A stretch of DNA of 46,960 nucleotides from positions 1-46,960 of the forward strand of contig JBKJVQ010000070.1 of assembly GCA_046717125.1 (NCBI GenBank), in the 5' to 3' direction. Source of the DNA: JBKJVQ01 sp046717125. GTDB taxonomy: Bacteria; Pseudomonadota; Alphaproteobacteria; Rhizobiales; Methyloligellaceae. The notes under the pieces were generated by a model, which had not been told where the DNA came from, ran no database searches, and saw only the letters and a program-made list of their open reading frames with translations. This document shows, piece by piece, positions 41,082 to 46,960 of the stretch; the first letter of the stretch is position 1, and every line of letters starts with the position of its first letter. The translations under genes and the position numbers were made by a program.

Positions 41082-41570
41082 ATGAAATTTGCGTGGTTGG
41101 TCTCGATTTTGCTCGTGGCAATTCTCATCAAGGGCGTAGCCTCCGGCGCGCTTTCCGGTCCGGGCGCAATACCGCAGCGCGCAGCGGCGCATGACGCAGA
41201 GCAAGGCCAGCCTGGGAAGCTGCGACTGGCGCGGCCTGAGGTGGCGCAGGTTGCCGCCGAACCGCAGACCGAGAAGAGCGCGGCGCTCGCCGACGCCCGT
41301 ATTGCAGCTGAATCCATGCCGGAGGCAAAGCCTGCCGAGGCGCGCTGGGTGAAAGTGACCGGAAACGTCGTGAACTTGCGCATGCGTCCCGACCTCGCCG
41401 CCGAAACCGTTACGTCTTACCGGAAAAACACCGAACTGCAGCTTCTGCGCCAGCGCGCCGACTGGATGCTGGTGCTCGATCCGGAGACAGGGTCCACCGG
41501 CTGGATGCATCGCGACTATCTCGACAGCATCGAAGCGCCGAGGCTTGCCGGTTCAGCCGCGCGCGGCTGA
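41082..41570 (+). CDS. Membrane-anchored or exported bacterial SH3-domain protein
   Basis: The 162-residue protein begins MKFAWLVSILLVAILIKGVASG, an N-terminal membrane segment or signal sequence. An alanine/glutamate/proline-rich linker follows (about residues 25-85), then a bacterial SH3 domain (about 88-152) with VTGNVVNLRMRPDLAAETVTSY and WMLVLDPETGSTGWMHRDYL. Such domains bind cell-wall peptides or act as scaffolds in the envelope. The start is fixed by the signal-like segment and a GGGG upstream; the frame is open a further 63 codons, but that part is rich in cysteine and not protein-like. The 214 bases before it are non-coding, with a hairpin at 40899-40915 (arms TTGGGT and ACCCAA). 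Confidence 0.85.
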   Translation: MKFAWLVSILLVAILIKGVASGALSGPGAIPQRAAAHDAEQGQPGKLRLARPEVAQVAAEPQTEKSAALADARIAAESMPEAKPAEARWVKVTGNVVNLRMRPDLAAETVTSYRKNTELQLLRQRADWMLVLDPETGSTGWMHRDYLDSIEAPRLAGSAARG

Positions 41571-41771
41571 TCCTCTTCGCTCCGAATCATTCATGCAGGC
41601 CGGCCGGTCCGGCGGCTCCTCCATTGTGCGATGGGCTACGGGAGCTTCGCGCGCGCAGATCCGTTGCAAATGAAGCAGTTTTTCTGCGGGCGACGATGCC
41701 AAAATTTGCGCAGTGCGGCCAAGACACTCAATTTTGTCCAAAACGGACCCCACGATTCCCGTAAATCAGGC

Positions 41772-41787
41772 TTAAGTGTCCATTAAC
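41772..41787 (+). promoter_or_regulatory. Full CtrA-type binding motif (TTAA-N7-TTAAC)
   Basis: TTAA at 41772-41775 and TTAAC at 41783-41787 are separated by exactly seven bases, matching the complete CtrA consensus of alphaproteobacteria. It lies 41 bases upstream of the start of the GH3 hydrolase gene, in the position of a core promoter element. CtrA is the master cell-cycle and polarity regulator in this class. The exact match and its position between genes make chance less likely, but binding is inferred. Confidence 0.65.
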
Positions 41788-41827
41788 GACACCGGTCCTA
41801 GCCTTGCCGAGCAACCCCGGAACCCGC

Positions 41828-43318
41828 ATGACCACACGGCGCACTGCAATTTTTCTTGTGTCGTCAGTCCTCGTCGCCGCGTCAGGCGTCTGCGGTCAGG
41901 CGGCCGCGCAATCGGCGTCCGGGAACGGGCACAACCAGGTTTTCCGCGCCATGGACGCGCCGTCCCTGGATCGCCGGGGACAGCCGGTTCGCTCGTTTTC
42001 CTTGCACAGGAAGAAGGCGCCCGGTCCCGTCGGGAAATCCGATCTGGCGATGAAGGCGGCCGAAGAGGGCGGCGCCGCTGATCCGCCAAGGGGGCCCAAG
42101 GCTCCGCCACAGGCGGCGGAGCCTGACCCGATCAAGGGTCTGATCGAAAAGCACCAGGCAGCGCCCGCAGAATCTCCGGCCGCCCAGGTTCCGCTTCCCG
42201 CAAGGTCGCGGCCCGGCCTCGACCAAAAGATAGGCCAGATGATCGTCGTCGGCTTCGCGGGCACAAAGTCTGGCGATCCGGGCGTCGTGGAAGTCCGCCG
42301 CCAGATCGCCCAGGGCATTATCGGTGGCGTCATGCTCATGGGCCAGAACGTGGTTGCGCCCGGCCAGACCGCGCAGCTTAACCGCGCGATTCTCGCTTCG
42401 AGCCCGCGCGGTGGCTTGCGCCCGATCATCTCGGTCGACCAGGAGGGCGGGTTCGTCCAGCGCCTGTCGCTGAAGAACGGTCACAGCGCCTACCCGTCTG
42501 CCTGGGCCGTCGCGAATGATGCGCGCTATGGCTCAAGTGACCGCGCGCAGTCGGTGTACGAGAGAATGGCGCGCGAACTGAGCGCGAGCGGTTTCAATAC
42601 CAATTTCGGTCCGGTCGTCGACCTGAACCTCTTCCCGCAAAATCCGATCATCGGCCGTTACAAGCGCAGCTTCAGCGACGAGCCGGGCAAGGTCATCGAT
42701 TACGCGCGCGCGTTTTGCCTTGCGCATGAGATCAACGGCCTTCTCACGTCAGCCAAGCATTTCCCGGGGCATGGCAGCAGCCGGGCCGACAGCCACAAGG
42801 GCTTCACCGACATCGGCAAGTGGTGGAAAGACATCGAGCTCGAGCCCTATCGCGACCTTGCAAAGGACCAGTTCGTCGACATGATCATGGTCGGCCACCT
42901 TTACCATCAAAGGTTCGCAGATGCGCCGGGCGTGCCGGCCTCGCTGTCGCAAAAGGCGATCGGTTACCTGAAATCGCCGCAGAAGATCGGCTTCAAGGGT
43001 GTGGTCGTGACGGACGACATGGAAATGGGGGCCGTCCGCAAGAATTTCGGTTTCGAGGAGTCGATCGTCAGGGCGGTCAATTCGGGCGTCGACATCCTGC
43101 TTTACTCGAACACAGCGACGCCCAGTCCGAAGCTTGGGCCGCGCATCCATGGCGTCATCCGGAAGGCGGTGGACGACGGCCGTATCGATCCGAAGCGCAT
43201 CGACGACGCCTATGCTCGCATCGCGCAGATGAAACAGAAGCTGACGAAAAAGCGCGCGTTCGAAGCAGAGGAATCGGCGTCGGTTCCGGCAGGCGCGGCT
43301 AGAGACGCCGTCCACTGA
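41828..43318 (+). CDS. Exported glycoside hydrolase family 3 protein (NagZ-like)
   Basis: The 496-residue protein has a signal peptide (about residues 1-28, ending AAAQS) and a polar, proline-rich linker to about residue 130. The GH3 catalytic barrel follows: IGQMIVVGFAG, GIIGGVMLMGQN, ISVDQEGGFVQRL and NTNFGPVVDLN. Next is the hallmark TSAKHFPGHGSSRADSHKGF with the histidine/aspartate pair of the NagZ loop, and the nucleophile in VVTDDMEMGAV. Beta-N-acetylglucosaminidases of this type act on peptidoglycan fragments; classical NagZ is cytoplasmic, whereas this one should be exported, so a cell-wall remodelling role is possible. The ATG at 41828 is preferred to an upstream frame start at 41804. 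Upstream is a CtrA-type motif. Its 3' end overlaps the convergent caspase-PAN locus by 20 bases. Confidence 0.9.
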   Translation: MTTRRTAIFLVSSVLVAASGVCGQAAAQSASGNGHNQVFRAMDAPSLDRRGQPVRSFSLHRKKAPGPVGKSDLAMKAAEEGGAADPPRGPKAPPQAAEPDPIKGLIEKHQAAPAESPAAQVPLPARSRPGLDQKIGQMIVVGFAGTKSGDPGVVEVRRQIAQGIIGGVMLMGQNVVAPGQTAQLNRAILASSPRGGLRPIISVDQEGGFVQRLSLKNGHSAYPSAWAVANDARYGSSDRAQSVYERMARELSASGFNTNFGPVVDLNLFPQNPIIGRYKRSFSDEPGKVIDYARAFCLAHEINGLLTSAKHFPGHGSSRADSHKGFTDIGKWWKDIELEPYRDLAKDQFVDMIMVGHLYHQRFADAPGVPASLSQKAIGYLKSPQKIGFKGVVVTDDMEMGAVRKNFGFEESIVRAVNSGVDILLYSNTATPSPKLGPRIHGVIRKAVDDGRIDPKRIDDAYARIAQMKQKLTKKRAFEAEESASVPAGAARDAVH

Positions 43319-45337
43319 TCACGCCTGAACGGCGCTTCGGCCGGTTCATCCCGGATTTAGGCCAGCACCAGCCGTTTTTCTCGACCCACGAGAAGGCATT
43401 GCAGCTCGGGTTCGAGATGCAGATGCTGCGACAATCGTCGAGCGAGGTCGGGCGGACGCCCTTCGAATCGAGATCGCGTCCGGCGAAGTCCATGCCGTGG
43501 TAGAGCTGTATCTCCGATCCGTCGGCCGGCCGGGACTCATCGAGGCTGATTGACGACAATACGCCCGATGTCGCCTGCCCATCGGCCTTTAGGCCGCTCG
43601 CGCTCGATTTCAGGAAACACCATCGGTGTTTCCTGTTGAACGTGAAGGCGACGCAGGACGTGTCGCCCGCGCAGGCGTTCCGGCAATCGCCGAAATCTAC
43701 ATTCTTGAGTGGCGAACCGTAATCCCCTCCGGGCACGGCGAAATCGTCGTAGGTGCGGAAGCTGCGCTCCGGCTGCGATTCGCCCCGGACGCTCGGTGCG
43801 CTCGGTGCGTTTGCGGACGCAACGACGCCCGAAATCGCCTTCTCATTGGCGTCGAGGCCCGTGATCTGCGACTTGAGGAAACACCAGGCGTTGCGCTTGT
43901 CGTAGGTGTAGGCGACGCAGTTCTGGTCATCGGCGCAGACGGATTGGCAGCGGTCCTGCGATATGTCCTTTAGCGGCGAACCAAGGTCCCCGCCGGGCAA
44001 GTCGAACCCGTTATAGGTGGTGAACTGTCGGAAGGCGGGAGTAGGTAATGACGGCGGAGCGGTTACGACGGCCTGCTCCTCGGGCGCCGGTTCATTCTCC
44101 TCCCCCTCTCCTCGGCGGCCGGAGGCTCACTCGCGGCCGTCGCGCTCTTGATGCGATTGCGCACGTCCTCGATATAGGCCCCCCCGGGGAAGCGCGTCTC
44201 GTATGCTTTGCAATGGATCAGTATCTTGCTGGTTCCGGTCGCATTGACGCATTCCTCATACAGAGGCAATTCTACCTGCTCCGCAATGATCGCCCTGACC
44301 TGCTCGGCTCGGCCATGGCCGGGAAACTCGGCCAGGAATTCCCTGTAACAGGGCGAACCTTGTCGTTCTGCCGGACGCACTCGAGATACTTTTCTTCTCC
44401 CCGGACTTCGGGCGACAGAATGGGTTCGATGCGCTCCTTCGCGATAGCCGGGGGCTCATCCGCTTTGTCGCCTGTACGGGCAGTTTCCAGCTGTTCAACG
44501 GGAGGAGCGTTCTTCACCGCAGGGCTGGGCACCGGGCCGCCGTCGCCATTCCCGGTCTGCTTCAGGAAGAAGTGGCCGATGATGTTGTCGTAATAGGCAG
44601 GCTCCTGTGCCTTTCCGGCCCGCGTTGCCTCGTCGACGACGGCGACCTGGACCAGTTTCGCCATCCGGACGATGTTCAGGTTGGGCACCGCGAGTTGGGG
44701 CAGGAGATGGCGGGTCAAGACGGAGTTCGGATTCGGGTCGCTACCGGGCAGGCGGTCGATCGCCCTTTGATGCGCCGCGGCCGAGAAGAGGATGAATGTG
44801 CCCCTCGGGGGGACGACCCTCGCAAGGCCAACGTGTGCCGCCCACCGAGCGCTCGGCGGAATCTGAAAATGGATTGTCCCGGCAGGCATCGAGGACCACT
44901 ATGTTGATTTGTGTGCCCTTGGCCTGAAGTGTCGTGAGAACGTCCTGGAGGCTGAACGAGTCTTTTTTCGCCCTGCGCTCTTGACCGCGCTCATGCAGCG
45001 ACATGTCGGTCGGAATGAGATAGTTCTCGCCGTCGATCTCAACACCATGACCGGCGAAGAAGACAGTGGCGATGTCGCCGGGCTCCAGCGCTGTCTCGAA
45101 TTCCGTCAGCTTGCCGTCGAAGCCGGCAAAGTCGAGATCGCTTCCTTCGATAACCTGGAAATCTAGGTTTCGCAGGGCTTCGGCCACCGCCCCAGCATCG
45201 TTGCGGGCGCGCTCCAGCTTCGGAAGATGGAGATAGGAGTCGTTGCCGATGACCAGCGCGCGCCGCACTGATTCCGCTTGGCACTCGGATGCGAGCGCCA
45301 GGAAGGCCGCTGCAACTGCAAGAACCGCGCGAAGCAT
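43299..45337 (-). pseudogene. Caspase-like (C14) plus PAN/Apple domain protein, broken by three frameshifts
   Basis: The locus reads as one exported protein of about 680 residues split over four segments. Segment 1 (from 45337) has a signal peptide (to about residue 22) and a caspase p20 domain, RALVIGNDSYLHLPKLERARNDA, with catalytic His in FFAGHG and Cys in LDACRDNPF. An extra T at 44830-44831 shifts the frame; segment 2 continues the caspase with FILFSAAAHQRAIDRLPG and YYDNIIGHFFLK. Near 44345-44360 the frame shifts again into a segment with CYREFLAEFPGHGRAEQ and HCKAYETRFPGGAY. In the five-C run at 44102-44106 it shifts a third time into three PAN/Apple repeats of about 65 residues (FDLPGGDLGSPLKDIS, FAVPGGDYGSPLKNVD, MDFAGRDLDSKG), each with conserved cysteines (NCVAYTYD, SCVAFTFN, SCNAFSW). 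The rest of the window shows no other frameshift, so true decay is favoured over poor sequence. Bacterial caspase-PAN proteins are common in alphaproteobacteria and of uncertain function. Confidence 0.85.
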
Positions 45338-45424
45338 TTCTCGCTCACCCCGGGAAAAGGGTAAGCCAGCTGCTTTCGGACTGCAATATCCCGCAGGTTT
45401 AAGCCAGGCGAAAGTCGATCCGGC

Positions 45425-46444
45425 TCAATGATACCCGCCGGGATCGCCTTCCGAGTGGCCCCACAGCGCATAGTACGAATAGGCCGAGTAACCGACGATG
45501 ATCGGCAGGATCGGGATTGTGCCGTAGAGCAGGAAGAGCTGCGCGTCGACCGACGACGAGGCCTGCCAGATCGTGACCCCAGGCGGGATGATGTAGGGGA
45601 AAAGGCTTACCGCGAGGCCGGTATAGACGAGCACGAACAGCGCGGCGCCAAGGACGAACGGCATGTGGCGGCTTCCCTCCGCCAGCGACCGCCAGAGCAG
45701 CCAGGCGGCAGCCAGCGTCAGCACCGGAACGGGGCTGAGCATCACCATGTTCGCGGGCGAGAACCATCGGGCGGCGACGTCCGGATGCAGGATCGGCGTC
45801 CACAGGCTGACGAGCGCCGCGAAGATGCCGACCGCGATCAGCGCAACCTGCGCGACGCCCGCAGCCCATTTGCGCAAATCATCCGATCCCTTCATCACGA
45901 TCCAGCACGCGCCGAGCAGGATGTAGCCTGCGACCAGCGCAAGCGCGGTCAGGATCGCGAAGGGTGACAGCCAGTCGAACGCGCCGCCGGCGAACTTGCG
46001 CCCCACGATTTCGAAGCCCTGGATGAAGGCGCCGAGGATCAGTCCCTGCATCAGCGCCGCGAGGATCGAGCCGCCGGCAAACGCCCAGTCCCACATCCAT
46101 CGCCGCCGCTCTTCCTTGAACCGGAACTCGAACGCGACGCCGCGCAGGATGAGACCGATCAGCATAAGGATGATCGGAATATAGAGCGCGGGCAGCATCA
46201 CCGCATAGGCGAGGGGGAAGGCGGCGAGAAGCCCAACGCCCCCCAGCACGAGCCAGGTCTCGTTCCCGTCCCAGAACGGCGCGACGGAATGCATCATGGC
46301 GTCGCGATCGGCGTCCGACGGCGCGATCAGGAACAGCGCGCCGAGGCCGAGGTCGAATCCGTCAAGCATCACATAGAGGAATACCGAGAAGGCGAGGATC
46401 GTCGCCCAGACGAGCGGCAGGATGATCGGAAGATAGGGTTCCAT
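45425..46444 (-). CDS. cydB: Cytochrome bd-type ubiquinol oxidase subunit II
   Basis: CydB is the second subunit of the bd-type quinol oxidase, which reduces oxygen to water in the inner membrane without pumping protons. The 339-residue protein has about eight or nine hydrophobic segments. The family N-terminus is PLVWATILAFSVFLYVMLDGFDLGLGALFL, followed by SVAPFWDGNETWLVLGG, ILRGVAFEFRFK and the C-terminal FLLYGTIPILPIIVGYSAYSYY. The ATG at 46444 is chosen because the family starts here; an upstream frame codon at 46477 would add unlike residues and overlap cydA. It follows cydA by four bases in a cydAB operon. No cydX-like small frame is evident downstream. Confidence 0.95.
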   Translation of the reverse strand: MEPYLPIILPLVWATILAFSVFLYVMLDGFDLGLGALFLIAPSDADRDAMMHSVAPFWDGNETWLVLGGVGLLAAFPLAYAVMLPALYIPIILMLIGLILRGVAFEFRFKEERRRWMWDWAFAGGSILAALMQGLILGAFIQGFEIVGRKFAGGAFDWLSPFAILTALALVAGYILLGACWIVMKGSDDLRKWAAGVAQVALIAVGIFAALVSLWTPILHPDVAARWFSPANMVMLSPVPVLTLAAAWLLWRSLAEGSRHMPFVLGAALFVLVYTGLAVSLFPYIIPPGVTIWQASSSVDAQLFLLYGTIPILPIIVGYSAYSYYALWGHSEGDPGGYH

Positions 46445-46448
46445 CGCT

Positions 46449-46960
46449 TCAGCCCGCCGCCAGGGGACGCTTCGCAAGATCGGCCTTGTCGGCCTCAGGG
46501 GGCGGCTCCTCTGTTGCGGGTGTAGGGCCCGAGCGCACCTGTTTCGCCATGTAGTAGACCCCCGCGCCGAAGATCACGCCGTAGACCAGAATGAACAGGA
46601 GGAGCGAGGCCAGCACGCTGCCTCCGGGAACCGGCGAGACCGCGTCTGCCGTCCTGAGATGACCATAGACAATGAAGGGCTGGCGGCCGACTTCTGCCGT
46701 GAACCATCCCGCCAGAACCGCGATCCAGCCGATCGGAAACGCAAATCCCATCGCGCGTAAGAACCAGCGCGTCGTGAACAGTGTGCCGCGCCACCACAGA
46801 AACGCACCGACGAACCCGAGTGCAATCATGACGACGCCAAGCCCCACCATGATGCGGAACGCGAAAAACGGGATCATCGGATTAGGCCGGTCTTCCGGCG
46901 CGAAGGATTTCAGCCCGCGCACCTCGCCTTCCAAGGAATGCGTCAGGATCAGGCTGCCCA
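46449..46960 (-). CDS. cydA: Cytochrome bd-type ubiquinol oxidase subunit I (5' part outside window)
   Basis: Only the C-terminal ~170 residues are present; the reading frame is open to the right edge. The piece carries PMIPFFAFRIMVGLGVVMIALGF, the WFLRAMGFAFPIGWIAVLAGWFTAEVGRQPF segment with the conserved Glu-x-Gly-Arg-Gln-Pro motif near the high-spin haems, then a final helix LLLFILVYGVIFGAGVYYMAKQ and a proline/glutamate-rich tail. The GRQPF variant and short tail resemble the cyanide-insensitive (CioA-type) branch, but the quinol-binding Q-loop that would decide this lies outside the window. Confidence 0.93.
   Translation of the reverse strand, partial: GSLILTHSLEGEVRGLKSFAPEDRPNPMIPFFAFRIMVGLGVVMIALGFVGAFLWWRGTLFTTRWFLRAMGFAFPIGWIAVLAGWFTAEVGRQPFIVYGHLRTADAVSPVPGGSVLASLLLFILVYGVIFGAGVYYMAKQVRSGPTPATEEPPPEADKADLAKRPLAAG

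Noticed and set aside
44272..44889. 205-codon minus-strand frame as a separate gene
   Set aside because: Its sequence continues the caspase domain begun in another frame and its ATG lies inside the conserved catalytic region, so it is a fragment of the broken caspase-PAN gene.
1..46960. CRISPR arrays, tRNA/rRNA genes, insertion sequences, prophage or defence islands
   Set aside because: I looked for regularly spaced repeats, tRNA-like cloverleaf ends, transposase or integrase motifs and known defence domains on both strands and found none I could support.

Overview
The window is a GC-rich, densely packed stretch of an alphaproteobacterial chromosome, most likely from the order Hyphomicrobiales (Rhizobiales). 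The evidence is the gene content and order: hemE next to a DUF299 gene, maf-aroE-coaE-dnaQ-secB, a Tim44-like gene with mltA, smr and hslUV, mnmG-rsmG-parA-parB-holA-lptE-leuS, and hisB-DUF2628-hisH-hisA-hisF-hisE-coaA. Nearly everything is single-copy core housekeeping. I saw no prophage, insertion sequence, CRISPR array, rRNA or tRNA gene. Family and genus cannot be fixed from sequence reading alone.

Layout. (1) 1-2975, minus strand: rho (3' end outside the window), hemJ, hemE. (2) 2976-3365: a gene-free segment between hemE and the DUF299 gene, the position of the replication origin in Caulobacter and Rickettsia, with a cluster of DnaA-box-like sites. (3) 3366-6967, plus strand: ppsR-maf-aroE-coaE-dnaQ, tightly overlapped. 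(4) 6977-12367: secB, Tim44-like, mltA and smr, then hslVU on the minus strand. (5) 12368-15184: a solitary HigA-like antitoxin gene and a DUF255 thioredoxin-domain gene interrupted by one in-frame TAA. (6) 15269-21002: mnmE-mnmG-rsmG-parA-parB with two parS-like palindromes, one embedded in rsmG. (7) 20999-25148, minus: leuS-lptE and holA. (8) 25360-29459: a PLP-homeostasis gene, an L,D-transpeptidase, an OmpR-type regulator, xth, a candidate small RNA with an intrinsic terminator, and lolA. (9) 29616-35328: the histidine operon plus coaA, carrying two tandem DUF29 genes. (10) 35371-43318: an envelope protein, a PfkB sugar/nucleoside kinase, pdxH, fabI, a histidine phosphatase, an SH3 protein and a GH3 hydrolase preceded by a full CtrA-type motif. 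(11) 43299-45337: a caspase/PAN-domain gene broken by three frameshifts. (12) 45425-46960: cydB and the 3' end of cydA.

How the parts fit. The left part is an origin-proximal region: candidate oriC, genes pointing away from it on both sides, and parABS about 13-18 kb to the right. Compared with the usual rhizobial order, in which mnmE follows rho, the mnmE-to-leuS block here lies on the other side of the origin and separates hslVU from hisB.

The most interesting non-housekeeping signals are: the origin candidate; the parS pair; a dispersed palindromic repeat present twice with compensatory stem changes; the candidate small RNA with a CTTCCCTC loop; a DUF29 tandem duplication that carried a scrap of the hisA 3' end; and two decayed or possibly recoded genes (DUF255 with TAA in place of Glu, and caspase-PAN). 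I did not find a convincing new multi-gene system.
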